Assembly: GCF_040796495.1 (NCBI RefSeq)
Contig: NZ_JBFNQN010000014.1
Span: forward strand, 1-64,000
Reading direction: 5' to 3'
Origin: Kineococcus endophyticus
GTDB taxonomy: Bacteria; Actinomycetota; Actinomycetes; Actinomycetales; Kineococcaceae
Length of the DNA: 64,000 bases
The notes under the pieces: model-generated
Seen by the model: only the letters and a program-made list of their open reading frames with translations
Databases searched by the model: none
What the model was told of the DNA's origin: nothing
Shown here: positions 20,357 through 28,771 of the stretch, in pieces
How positions within the stretch are numbered: the first letter of the stretch is position 1
How the letters are laid out: every line of letters begins with the position of its first letter
Made by a program: the position numbers and the translations under genes

Positions 20357-20403
20357 CGAGTCGCTCGCTCCCGCGGTCGCGGGGCCGGGCGACTCGGTTT
20401 TTT
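20357..20403 (+). terminator. intrinsic terminator with T-run between DUF4307 gene and greA
   Basis: CGAGTCGC pairs with GCGACTCG around a GC-rich internal hairpin, followed at once by GTTTTTT. It is the only textbook rho-independent terminator with a U-tract that I found in the window. It ends 50 bases before the greA start, so it either ends the DUF4307 transcript or attenuates greA. Confidence 0.8.
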
Positions 20404-20453
20404 GCGCCGGGGCGCAGGAGGCACCCCGACAGGTACGTGACAGGGAGCAGACC

Positions 20454-20951
20454 GTGAGCGAGACGACCACCGGCAGCACCACGTGGCTGACCCAGGACGC
20501 CTACGACCGGCTCAAGGGCGAGTACGAGCACCTCTCGGGTGAGGGCCGCACGGAGCTCGCCAAGCGCATCGAGCAGGCGCGCGAGGAGGGCGACCTCAAG
20601 GAGAACGCGGGCTACCACGCGGCCAAGGAGGAGCAGGGCAAGCAGGAGCTGCGCATCCGCCAGCTGCGGCACCTGCTCGAGACCGCGCAGGTCGGCGAGG
20701 CACCGGTGTCCGCCTCCGGCGAGGTCGGCCTCGGCCACGTCGTGACGGTCGAGCTGGCCGGGGACGCGATGACGTTCCTGCTGGGCAGCCGCGAGATGGG
20801 CGACGCCGCCGGTCTCGACGTCTACTCGGAGAAGTCGCCGCTCGGCTCGGCGATCCTGGGGAAGAAGCCGGGCGACGAGGTCGCCTACACCGCCCCGAAC
20901 GGCAAGGAGTTCCCGGTCAAGGTCGTGGACACCAAGCCCTACAGCGGCTGA
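20454..20951 (+). CDS. greA: transcription elongation factor GreA
   Basis: Binds the RNA polymerase secondary channel and stimulates cleavage of backtracked RNA. The 165-residue protein has the N-terminal coiled coil with the tip motif EEGDLKENAGYHAAKEEQ; Asp47 and Glu50 coordinate the catalytic magnesium. The C-terminal FKBP-like domain contains SPLGSAILGKKPGDEV. GGGAG lies six bases before GTG 20454. It corresponds to Rv1080c. A terminator-like hairpin in the short upstream gap may control it. Confidence 0.96.
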   Translation: MSETTTGSTTWLTQDAYDRLKGEYEHLSGEGRTELAKRIEQAREEGDLKENAGYHAAKEEQGKQELRIRQLRHLLETAQVGEAPVSASGEVGLGHVVTVELAGDAMTFLLGSREMGDAAGLDVYSEKSPLGSAILGKKPGDEVAYTAPNGKEFPVKVVDTKPYSG

Positions 20952-20971
20952 CCCGGACACCGCGTCCGGAG

Positions 20972-21002
20972 GTCGTCCGGGCGCTCGCACCGCCCGGACG
21001 AC
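20972..21002. terminator. bidirectional hairpin between greA and the AI-2E-type gene
   Basis: A perfect 12-bp stem (GTCGTCCGGGCG and complement) with a seven-base loop lies between convergent genes, 20 bases from each stop. Confidence 0.75.
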
Positions 21003-21021
21003 GTCGTGGTCGCCGGAACGC

Positions 21022-22224
21022 TCAGCGCTTGACGGCCTCGCCCTCCGTGCCGCCCTCGGCGTCCTCGTGCTCGGTCCCGTCGTTCGGGTCCGGTTCGTCC
21101 GGTGCCAGGGGCGCCTCGGAATCGGCGATCTGCGCGGTCTCGGAGTCGGGCCGGCCGCCACGGGCCAGCGCCGAGACCCCCGACTTCAGCACCGCCACCA
21201 TGGGCACCGCGAAGAGGGCGCCCACGATCCCGAAGACCGACGCCCCACCGGCCACCGCGAGGATGACCGCCAGCGGGTGCACCGCGACGGCGCGGCCCAT
21301 GAGGAACGGCTGCAGCAGGTGGCTCTCGATCTGCTGCACGAGGATGACGACGCCGAGCATGATGAGCGCGGTCACGAAGTCGTGGGCGACGAGCGCGACG
21401 AGCACCGCCACCGTCCCCGACAGCAGCGCCCCCACGATGGGGATGAACGCGCCGAGGAAGACGACCAGACCCAGCGAGGTGGCCAGCGGCACCTGCAGGA
21501 TCGCCGCGCCGATCGCCACCCCGACCCCGTCGGTGAAGGCGACGATGATGGTCGCGCGCATGTAGTGCGTCAGCGTCACCCACGACTGCCGCGACGCCCC
21601 GTCGAGCGGGTCGCGTGCGGGCACCGGCAGCAGGTGCAGCAGCCAGGACCAGATGCGCCGGCCCTCGAGCAGGAAGAAGAACGAGGCGAACAGGCAGATG
21701 AAGAAGCCCGCGATGACGTGCGTGGCCGTCGCGACGACCCCGGTGGCCCCGGCGATGAGGGTCTCCCGGTTCGCCGAGATGGCGTTCTCCGCCTGCTGGA
21801 CGTAGTCCGAGATCGCCGTCGACGTCAGGTGCAGGGGGCCGGTGGACAGCCAGTTCTCCACCTCGGTGACGCCCTGGACGGCCTGTCGCTGCAGCTGGGG
21901 GAACTGCTCGGAGGCCTGCGAGCTCACGATGGTCACGAGGCCGGCGACGACGCCGGCCGCCACGAGCAGCGTCACGAGGACGGACAGGCCGCGGGGCATC
22001 CGCGTGCGGCGGTGCAGCAGGTTGACCAACGGCGAGAGCAGGGCGGTGACGAGCAGCGCGATGAGGACCGGGATGACGATCTCGGAGACGAAGCTCAGGC
22101 CGTAGGCCAGCAGCACGACCGCGGCGACGACCACGATGAACCGCCAGGACCAGTCCGCGGCCAGCCGCATCGCGGGGCTGACGTACGGACGCTGGGCGGG
22201 CGGCGACGGTTGCACGAGGATCAT
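21022..22224 (-). CDS. AI-2E family transporter (PerM/YdiK-like)
   Basis: Integral membrane protein of 400 residues with about eight hydrophobic segments and an acidic C-terminal tail. The family pattern is clear in VIPVLIALLVTALLSPLVN, LVVFLGAFIPIVGALLSGT and VQQIESHLLQPFLMGRAV. The family name comes from a proposed autoinducer-2 exporter; other members are Na+/H+ antiporters or unknown, so the substrate is open. The start is uncertain: ATG 22224 or the GTG nine bases later. Confidence 0.85.
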   Translation of the reverse strand: MILVQPSPPAQRPYVSPAMRLAADWSWRFIVVVAAVVLLAYGLSFVSEIVIPVLIALLVTALLSPLVNLLHRRTRMPRGLSVLVTLLVAAGVVAGLVTIVSSQASEQFPQLQRQAVQGVTEVENWLSTGPLHLTSTAISDYVQQAENAISANRETLIAGATGVVATATHVIAGFFICLFASFFFLLEGRRIWSWLLHLLPVPARDPLDGASRQSWVTLTHYMRATIIVAFTDGVGVAIGAAILQVPLATSLGLVVFLGAFIPIVGALLSGTVAVLVALVAHDFVTALIMLGVVILVQQIESHLLQPFLMGRAVAVHPLAVILAVAGGASVFGIVGALFAVPMVAVLKSGVSALARGGRPDSETAQIADSEAPLAPDEPDPNDGTEHEDAEGGTEGEAVKR

Positions 22225-22352
22225 CCTGCCCGTCCGCGGGGCCCGGAGCGCGACGTGGCACGCACCGGCACGACTCCGTCACACGCGCCCGCGCGGACCC
22301 GGCGAACCGGCACCCGTAGCCGATCGCCGCGGGCGGACGTAGGTTCGCCCGT

Positions 22353-23780
22353 GTGAGCACCCGCGAGACTCCCACGCTCCCCCTGCAACCACCCGCCGAC
22401 CTCCCCCGCACGCTCGGGGCGCTGCGCGCCTCCGGCCACGAGCACCGCTCCGTCAAGGAGGAGCTGCGGGCCAACCTCGTCGAGCGCCTGCGCGCCGGCG
22501 AGGACCGATTCCCCGGTGTCGTCGGCTACGAGGACACCGTCGCCCCCGAGCTCGAGCGCGCCCTGCTGGCCGGCCACGACGTCGTCCTGCTCGGCGAACG
22601 CGGCCAGGGCAAGACGCGTCTGCTGCGCTCCCTCGTCGGCCTGCTCGACGAGTGGACCCCCGTCATCGAGGGCTCCGAGCTCAACGAGCACCCCTACGCC
22701 CCGCTGACGCCCGCGTCCCGGCGTCGCGTCGTCGCCGAGGGCGACGACCTGCCCGTCGGCTGGCTGCACCGGTCGCTGCGCTACGGGGAGAAGCTCGCCA
22801 CGCCCGACACCTCCGTCGGCGACCTCATCGGTGACGTCGACCCCGTCAAGGTCGCCGAGGGCCGCACCCTCGGGGACCCCGAGACGATCCACTTCGGGCT
22901 CGTCCCGCGCACCAACCGCGGCGTCTTCGCCATCAACGAGCTGCCCGACCTCGCCGAGCGCATCCAGGTCGCCCTGCTCAACGTGCTGGAGGAGCGCGAC
23001 ATCCAGGTCCGCGGCTACCAGTTGCGGCTGCCGCTGGACCTGCTGCTCGTCGCCAGCGCCAACCCGGAGGACTACACCAACCGCGGCCGGATCATCACCC
23101 CGTTGAAGGACCGGTTCGGGGCCGAGGTCCGCACCCACTACCCGCTCGAGCTGTCGATGGAGGTGGACCTCGTCCGGCAGGAGGCCGCGACGGTGGCCGA
23201 GGTCCCCGAGCACCTGCTCGAGGTGATCGCCCGCTTCACGCGCGGCGTGCGCGAGTCCCCGTCGGTCGACCCCGCCTCGGGCGTCTCGGCGCGGTTCTCC
23301 ATCGCGGCCGCCGAGACGGTCTCGGCCGCCGCGCTGCGTCGGCACGCGCTGTCCGGCGAGCGGACCGACCCGGTGGCCCGCGTCGGGGACCTGCACACCG
23401 TCGTCAGCGTCCTCGGCGGCAAGGTGGAGTTCGAGCAGGGCGAGGAGGGGCGGGAGGTCGAGGTCCTCGAGCACCTGCTGCGCACGGCGATCGCCGAGAC
23501 GTACCGCTCGCTGCTGGGCGGCGCGGAGCTGTCCGGGTTCTCCGAGCTCGTCACCGAGGGCCGGACCATCGAGACCGGGGACCTCGTGCCCGCCGAACGG
23601 CTCCTGGAGCAGGTCGGGACGGTGGCCGGGCTGGCGCAGGTGCTGGAGCGGCTCGGGCTGGCCGACGCCACGCCGGGCCGGGCGGCGGCCGGGGTGGAGT
23701 TCGTCCTGGAGGCGCTGCACCTGACCCGACGCCTCGACAAGCTCGTCCTCGACGACGGCCGGACGGTCTACGGCAGCTAG
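22353..23780 (+). CDS. MoxR/magnesium-chelatase-like AAA+ ATPase (Rv0958-like)
   Basis: AAA+ ATPase of 475 residues, ChlI/MoxR clade. Walker A is GERGQGKT near residue 80, Walker B FAINELPDL near 190, and sensor-1 VASANPEDYTN near 234. Such ATPases act with a von Willebrand A partner as metal-insertion or protein-remodelling chaperones. The partner is most likely the vWA protein at 26602-28617; in M. tuberculosis the equivalents Rv0958 and Rv0959 are adjacent. TAGGTT ends seven bases before GTG 22353 and no ribosome-binding site is present, so it is probably leaderless. A true magnesium-chelatase role is unlikely, as no bacteriochlorophyll genes are present in the window. Confidence 0.88.
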   Translation: MSTRETPTLPLQPPADLPRTLGALRASGHEHRSVKEELRANLVERLRAGEDRFPGVVGYEDTVAPELERALLAGHDVVLLGERGQGKTRLLRSLVGLLDEWTPVIEGSELNEHPYAPLTPASRRRVVAEGDDLPVGWLHRSLRYGEKLATPDTSVGDLIGDVDPVKVAEGRTLGDPETIHFGLVPRTNRGVFAINELPDLAERIQVALLNVLEERDIQVRGYQLRLPLDLLLVASANPEDYTNRGRIITPLKDRFGAEVRTHYPLELSMEVDLVRQEAATVAEVPEHLLEVIARFTRGVRESPSVDPASGVSARFSIAAAETVSAAALRRHALSGERTDPVARVGDLHTVVSVLGGKVEFEQGEEGREVEVLEHLLRTAIAETYRSLLGGAELSGFSELVTEGRTIETGDLVPAERLLEQVGTVAGLAQVLERLGLADATPGRAAAGVEFVLEALHLTRRLDKLVLDDGRTVYGS

Positions 23781-24490
23781 TCCGCCACGGCCCCGGCCCC
23801 GGCCCCGGCCCCGGTCCCGGCGGGCCGGGACCGGGCCACGGGTTCGGCCCCGCGGTGCACGAGGACCGCGAGGCCGAACCCGATGACGAGCGCGACGATG
23901 TGCCCCAGCGCCGTGAAGTCGGGTTCGGCGAGCAGGACCGCCACGAGCCCGGCGAGCGGCAGCAGGGAGGTGGGCAGCCGCGCCCAGCGCGGGACGCGCG
24001 CCACGAGCAGCCCCAGCAGGCAGGCCAGCCCGTAGCTGACGCCGACGTCCGGGGCGCGCGCCACTGACGGGTCGAGCCGGCCGTGCGTCAGCCCGGCCGC
24101 GAGGACGGTGGCGACGACGAGGGTGGCCCCGACGTGCCCGAAGCCGAACGCGACGACGGTGGCCGCCCGGCCCAGCCAGCGCTGCACGAGGACCAGTCCC
24201 GCCGCGAGCGGGACGAGGATGAGCAACCCGGCCTTGCCCGGCACGACCACCGAGGACAGGACGATGACCCGGAACGGCGAGCGCCGCAGGTTCACGAGGT
24301 TCGTGCTCGACTCCTGCACGAAACGGGCCCGGTCGGGGTGGGACTGGGTGTGCAGGGCGACGAAGACGCCCAGCACGACGAGGACGTAGAGGACGGCGAG
24401 GTCGACGCCGCGGGGAACCCCGTGGACGCGACCGCGCCACCGCTGGAGGGTGGGCACCGGGTCAGTGTCGACCACCGGCACCCCGCGCAC
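23777..24490 (-). CDS. rhomboid-like membrane protein
   Basis: About 237 residues with six or so membrane segments. SPFRVIVLSSVVVPG, FGHVGATLVVATVLAAGL, GVSYGLACLLG and ALGHIVALVIGFGLAVLVHR follow the order of an actinobacterial rhomboid-like family. GVSYG stands where rhomboid proteases have the GxSG/GASG serine motif, and GHIVALVIG supplies a histidine, so protease activity is possible but unproven. The C-terminal tail is a (Gly-Ala) repeat from (GGCCCC)n. The start is uncertain (GTG 24490, 24484 or later). The stop overlaps the end of the convergent ATPase gene by four bases. Confidence 0.65.
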   Translation of the reverse strand: MRGVPVVDTDPVPTLQRWRGRVHGVPRGVDLAVLYVLVVLGVFVALHTQSHPDRARFVQESSTNLVNLRRSPFRVIVLSSVVVPGKAGLLILVPLAAGLVLVQRWLGRAATVVAFGFGHVGATLVVATVLAAGLTHGRLDPSVARAPDVGVSYGLACLLGLLVARVPRWARLPTSLLPLAGLVAVLLAEPDFTALGHIVALVIGFGLAVLVHRGAEPVARSRPAGTGAGAGAGAVAD

Positions 24491-24516
24491 CCGGCGAGCG
24501 CCCCCCGGTTCCGCCG

Positions 24517-24846
24517 TCACGACGGGCGCGGCCCCTTCGGCGCCTTCCCGCGCCAGCGCAACGACTGGGCGTCCAGGTCCCGCAGCAACCCGTCGCCCTC
24601 GGCCAGCACGCGTTCGCCGAGGGCGACGGCCGCGGCCAGGCGGTCGTCGTCGAGCTGGCGGTAGGCCGCCCCGGCCCGGCGGTCCAGGACGTCGTACCAG
24701 CACCCACCGACGGCCGCGTCCAGCAGGACGCGGCCGAAGCAGTGGTTCGCCCGCAGGGTCCACCGGTCCCGGGCCGCGGCGTCGGGCAGGTCGTGCTCGA
24801 CGAGTTCGCGGTACCGGGCCAGCAGGCCCTCCCGGTCGGTGGCCAC
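24517..24846 (-). CDS. small conserved hypothetical protein
   Basis: I do not recognise a named family. The protein is about 109 residues, acidic and helical, with the motif RANHCFGRVLLDAAVGGCWYDVLDR and a C-terminal SLRWRGKAPKG. I have seen NHCF...LD-type small proteins in other actinobacteria but know of no function. It begins 13 bases after the mmsA stop and ends shortly before the rhomboid-like gene, so the three probably form an operon. GTG 24846 is chosen because an upstream in-frame start would lie inside mmsA. Confidence 0.6.
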   Translation of the reverse strand: MATDREGLLARYRELVEHDLPDAAARDRWTLRANHCFGRVLLDAAVGGCWYDVLDRRAGAAYRQLDDDRLAAAVALGERVLAEGDGLLRDLDAQSLRWRGKAPKGPRPS

Positions 24847-24859
24847 CCTGCGAGGGGCG

Positions 24860-26410
24860 TCAGTCGTTCTGCGGGAACCCGAGGTTGAGGCCACCGTGCG
24901 AGGGGTCCAGCCAGCGCTCGGTGACGACCTTGCCGCGGGTGAAGAAGTGCACGCCCTCGACGCCGTGGGCGTGGGTGTCGCCGAACAGCGACTGCTTCCA
25001 GCCGCCGAAGGAGAAGTACCCCACCGGGACCGGGACGGGCACGTTGATGCCGACCATCCCGACCTGGACCTCGTTGCGGAACTTGCGCGCGGCGCCGCCG
25101 TCGTTGGTGAAGATGGCCACGCCGTTGCCGTACCGGTTGCGGTTGATGAGGTCCAGGCCCTCGTCGTAACCGGCGACGCGCACGACGGACAGGACGGGCC
25201 CGAAGATCTCGTCGGTGTAGATCGACATGTCGGTGCCGACCTTGTCGAAGAGCGTGGGGCCCAACCAGAACCCGTCCGCGTCCCCGTCCGGGACGACCTC
25301 CCGGCCGTCGATGACGAGTTCTGCGCCCTCGGACACGCCGGCGTCGACGTACCCGGTGACCTTGTCGCGGTGCGGGCCCGTGACCAGGGGCCCCATGTCG
25401 CAGCCGCGGCGGCCGTCGCCGGTGCGCAGCGTCGACACGCGCTCCTTGATCTTGCCGATGAGCTCGTCGGCGACGGAGTCGACCGCGACGAGCGCGGAGA
25501 TGGCCATGCACCGCTCGCCGGCCGAACCGAACCCGCCGTTGACGGCGGCGTCGGCGGCCAGGTCGAGGTCGGCGTCGGGCAGGACGAGCATGTGGTTCTT
25601 CGCCCCGCCGAGGGCCTGGACGCGCTTGCCGTGCCTCGTCCCCGTCTCGTAGACGTACTGGGCGATCGGCGTGGAGCCGACGAAGGAGACCGAGGCCACG
25701 TCGGGGTGGGTCAGCAGCCCGTCGACGGCGACCTTGTCGCCGTGCAGGACGTTGAAGACGCCGTCGGGCAGCCCCGCGTCCTTCCACAGCTGGGCGATGA
25801 AGTTCGCCGCCGACGGGTCCTTCTCGCTGGGCTTGAGCACGACGGTGTTCCCCGTCGCGATGGCCAGGGGGAAGAACCACATCGGGACCATCGCCGGGAA
25901 GTTGAACGGGGAGATGATCGAGACGACGCCGAGCGGCTGGCGGACCGAGTACACGTCGACCTTGGTGGAGGCGTTCTCGGTGAAGGCGCCCTTGAGCAGG
26001 TGGTTGACGCCGCAGGCCAGTTCGACGATCTCCTGGCCGCGCGAGACCTCACCGAGGGCGTCGGACAGGACCTTGCCGTGCTCGGCGGTGATGATCTCGG
26101 CCAGCTCGGGCTTGCGCTCGTTCAGCAGCTCGCGGAACTTGAACAGGACCGTCGTGCGGCGGGCCAGCGAGGTGTCGCGCCAGGCCGGGAAGGCGGCCTT
26201 CGCCGCGGCGACGGCGGCGTCGACGTCGGCCTCGGAGGCGAGGGCGAGGGTCTTGGTGCGCTTGCCCGTGGCGGGGTCGTAGACGTCCGCGGACCGGTCA
26301 CCGGAACCGGCCGCGGTGGCACCGGCGATCCAGTGCTCGACGTGCGGCAGCTCCCCGTTCGAGCCGGTGGCACCAGCGGCGGCTTCGGTGCTGGCGGTGG
26401 TGGTGGTCAC
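24860..26410 (-). CDS. mmsA: CoA-acylating methylmalonate-semialdehyde dehydrogenase
   Basis: Converts (methyl)malonate semialdehyde, NAD+ and CoA to propionyl- or acetyl-CoA, in valine or myo-inositol catabolism. The 516-residue protein is an aldehyde dehydrogenase with the catalytic cysteine in GFGSAGERCMAISA. It has ALGGAKNHMLVLPDAD where other ALDHs carry the general-base glutamate, the hallmark of the CoA-acylating subgroup. SIISPFNFPAMVPMWFFPLA and EIFGPVLSVVR complete the family pattern. GAGGAGG lies seven bases before GTG 26410. A palindromic operator candidate lies about 96 bases upstream. Confidence 0.94.
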   Translation of the reverse strand: MTTTTASTEAAAGATGSNGELPHVEHWIAGATAAGSGDRSADVYDPATGKRTKTLALASEADVDAAVAAAKAAFPAWRDTSLARRTTVLFKFRELLNERKPELAEIITAEHGKVLSDALGEVSRGQEIVELACGVNHLLKGAFTENASTKVDVYSVRQPLGVVSIISPFNFPAMVPMWFFPLAIATGNTVVLKPSEKDPSAANFIAQLWKDAGLPDGVFNVLHGDKVAVDGLLTHPDVASVSFVGSTPIAQYVYETGTRHGKRVQALGGAKNHMLVLPDADLDLAADAAVNGGFGSAGERCMAISALVAVDSVADELIGKIKERVSTLRTGDGRRGCDMGPLVTGPHRDKVTGYVDAGVSEGAELVIDGREVVPDGDADGFWLGPTLFDKVGTDMSIYTDEIFGPVLSVVRVAGYDEGLDLINRNRYGNGVAIFTNDGGAARKFRNEVQVGMVGINVPVPVPVGYFSFGGWKQSLFGDTHAHGVEGVHFFTRGKVVTERWLDPSHGGLNLGFPQND

Positions 26411-26505
26411 GGGATGCCCTCCTCGGACGTCGTTGACGCGGAGCTGGTCGGCGGGTCGCTGCCCACCGGGTGGTCGGGGGCCATCATGCCACCCGGACGA
26501 CCCCC

Positions 26506-26519
26506 TTTGTCCAGACAAA
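26506..26519. promoter_or_regulatory. operator-like palindrome upstream of mmsA
   Basis: TTTGTCCAGACAAA has perfect six-base arms around two bases. This spacing and AT-rich edge in GC-rich DNA fit a GntR-family (FadR-like) operator. It lies in the 191-base divergent gap between mmsA and the vWA gene, closer to the vWA promoter (83 bases upstream). Confidence 0.5.
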
Positions 26520-26601
26520 CTGTCATGCGTGTGGCGCCGCGACCGACGCTCCGGCGCCTGGACCCGTGGCGTGTGCCGGACCCCCGACGTAGCGTGCGGA
26601 C

Positions 26602-28617
26602 GTGGCTCGAGACGCGTGGAGCAGGCGACGGGGTGGCCGGTACCGGTACGGGGAGTGGGCGGGTGGCCCCGACCCGCTGGCCCCGCCCTACGACGTGCGC
26701 TCGGCGCTGGACCGCGTTGGCCGCGAGGTGCTCTCCGGCGGCTCCCTGCGCGACGCGCTGCGGGACATGCTGCGCCGCGGTCCGGACGGCCGGTCCGGCC
26801 TGGACGAGCGGCGCGCCCGGGCCGCCCGCCTGCGGCGCGAGGCCGCCCGCCGCGGAGACCTCGACGGAGCCCTGACCCAGGCCCGCGCCCAGCTCGACCA
26901 GGCCCTGGCCGCCGAACGCGACGAGCTCGCCGGCCGCGACGACGACGACGCCCGCTTCGCCGAGACGCGCCTCGACGCGCTCCCCCGGTCCACGGCCCAG
27001 GCCGTGCGGGACCTGGAGGACTACCGCTGGGCCAGCGAGCAGGCGCGCCGGCAGTACCAGCAGATCCTCGACCGGCTGCGCGACGACGTCGTGGGCCAGC
27101 AGTTCCAGGGCATGAAGGACGCGCTGCAGAACGGCAGCCCGGAGACGATGCAGGCGCTCAAGGAGATGATGGGCGACCTCAACGACCTGCTGGCCAAGAA
27201 GGCCCGGGGCGAGGACACCCCGGAGGACTTCGCGGAGTTCATGGCGAAGCACGGGGACACCCTCGGCGAGGAGGGCGTGGAGAACCTCGACGACCTCGTC
27301 GACGCACTCGCCCGGCGCGCCGCCGCCGCGTCCCGCCTCATGCGCTCGCTGTCGCCGCAGCAGCGCGACGAGCTGTCCTCGCTCATGCAGCAGGCCCTCG
27401 GCTCCGACCTCGACCTGCAGGCGCAGATGGCCCAGCTCAACGACAACCTCCGCGCCCTGCGCCCGGACCTGGACTTCGCGCGCGGCGAGCGCGTCCGCGG
27501 CCAGGGCGAACCCCTCGGCTACGGCGAGGCCGCCGACGCCCTGCAGGACATCTCCGAGCTCGACGACCTCCTCGACCAGCTCGGGCAGGAGCACCCCGGC
27601 GCGACCCTGGACGACGTGGACGTCGACGCCCTGGAACGGCAGCTCGGTCGCGGTGCGGCCGACGAGCTGCAACGGCTGCGCGACCTGGAGCGCGAACTGC
27701 AGCGGCAGGGCTGGCTGTCCCGGTCGGCCGACGGACTCACGCTGTCCCCCAAGGCGTTGCGACGTCTGGGGCAGACGGCGTTGCGGGAGGTGCTGGGACG
27801 CCTGGACACCGGTGGCCGCGGCGACCACGAGAACACCGACGCGGGCGCCGGCGGCGAACCCACGGGGGCGACGCGGCGCTGGCAGTTCGGCGACGAGCAG
27901 CCGCTCGACGTCGTCCGCACCGTCGCCAACGCGCTGCAGCGCGGGGCTGCGACCGGCGCGGGGGGCGCCGTCCGGTTGTCCTGGGAGGACTTCGAGGTCG
28001 TCGAGACCGAACGGCGCGCGGGAGCGGCCGTCGCGCTGTGCGTCGACCTGTCGTTCTCCATGGCCGCGGAAGGCCGCTGGGGACCGATGAAGGAGACCGC
28101 GCTCGCGCTGTCGCACCTCATCTCCACGAAGTTCCCCTACGACGAGCTGCAGATCATCGGGTTCGGTCTGCACGCCCTGCCCATGACGGTCGGGGAACTG
28201 GCCGAGGTGGAACCGGACTTCGTGCAGGGGACGAACCTGCAGCACGCGTTGAGCATCGCCCGCCGGCACCTGCGCCGGCACCCCGACCTCGAACCGGTCG
28301 TCCTCGTCATCACCGACGGTGAGCCGACGGCCCACCTCGTCGAGGGCCGTGACGCGACGGAGTCGTTCTTCCAGTGGCCCCCGACGGCGGCGACGATCCG
28401 CGCGACCGTCCAGGAGGTCGACCTGCTGACGCGGTTCGGCGCGACGATCAACCTGTTCATGCTCGGTGAGGACCCGGGCCTGCGCCGGTTCGTCGAGGCC
28501 GTCGCGCGCCGCAACGGCGGCCGCGTCCTGTCCCCGAGCCCGGACCGCCTCGGGCAGTACGTCGTCGACGACTACCTGCGCTCGCGCGCCGGTCGCCGCG
28601 CCCGCCGCGCCTCCTGA
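26602..28617 (+). CDS. von Willebrand factor A domain protein, partner of the MoxR-like ATPase (Rv0959-like)
   Basis: Cytosolic protein of 671 residues. A long helical, charged region (about residues 30-440) is followed by a C-terminal vWA domain. The MIDAS metal site is intact: CVDLSFSMA near residue 480 (DxSxS), the threonine in VQGTNLQHAL, and the aspartate in LVITDGEPT. The family acts with MoxR-type AAA+ ATPases; the likely partner lies 2.8 kb upstream on the same strand. TAGCGT ends six bases before GTG 26602 with no ribosome-binding site, so it is probably leaderless, like its partner. Confidence 0.87.
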   Translation: MARDAWSRRRGGRYRYGEWAGGPDPLAPPYDVRSALDRVGREVLSGGSLRDALRDMLRRGPDGRSGLDERRARAARLRREAARRGDLDGALTQARAQLDQALAAERDELAGRDDDDARFAETRLDALPRSTAQAVRDLEDYRWASEQARRQYQQILDRLRDDVVGQQFQGMKDALQNGSPETMQALKEMMGDLNDLLAKKARGEDTPEDFAEFMAKHGDTLGEEGVENLDDLVDALARRAAAASRLMRSLSPQQRDELSSLMQQALGSDLDLQAQMAQLNDNLRALRPDLDFARGERVRGQGEPLGYGEAADALQDISELDDLLDQLGQEHPGATLDDVDVDALERQLGRGAADELQRLRDLERELQRQGWLSRSADGLTLSPKALRRLGQTALREVLGRLDTGGRGDHENTDAGAGGEPTGATRRWQFGDEQPLDVVRTVANALQRGAATGAGGAVRLSWEDFEVVETERRAGAAVALCVDLSFSMAAEGRWGPMKETALALSHLISTKFPYDELQIIGFGLHALPMTVGELAEVEPDFVQGTNLQHALSIARRHLRRHPDLEPVVLVITDGEPTAHLVEGRDATESFFQWPPTAATIRATVQEVDLLTRFGATINLFMLGEDPGLRRFVEAVARRNGGRVLSPSPDRLGQYVVDDYLRSRAGRRARRAS

Positions 28618-28655
28618 CCCGGCCCGCCGCACCCGGGCCGGCGCCTCTGGCGGGT

Positions 28656-28708
28656 GGGATCGTCGACGCAACCGGCTCACCCTACGAGCTCGTCGCGTCA
28701 ACGATCCC
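28656..28708. promoter_or_regulatory. long inverted repeat between vWA and MFS genes
   Basis: GGGATCGTCGACGC (28656-28669) and GCGTCAACGATCCC (28695-28708) pair at 13 of 14 positions across 25 bases. It may be a terminator for the vWA gene or paired operator half-sites for the MFS gene. There is no T-run. Confidence 0.45.
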
Positions 28709-28771
28709 CCGGCGGCCGGGGCCGGGGAAACGGCGTGGCCGGGCGGGGCGGGGCTGTGGCAGCGTGCCCGG

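Noticed and set aside
22353-23780. True magnesium chelatase subunit for (bacterio)chlorophyll synthesis
   Set aside because: No pigment-synthesis genes are present, and the ATPase/vWA pair matches the non-photosynthetic MoxR-type systems of actinobacteria.
23785-23825. GGCCCC repeats near the end of the rhomboid-like gene, considered as a regulatory repeat
   Set aside because: They encode the Gly-Ala tail of the rhomboid-like protein and look like simple coding low complexity.
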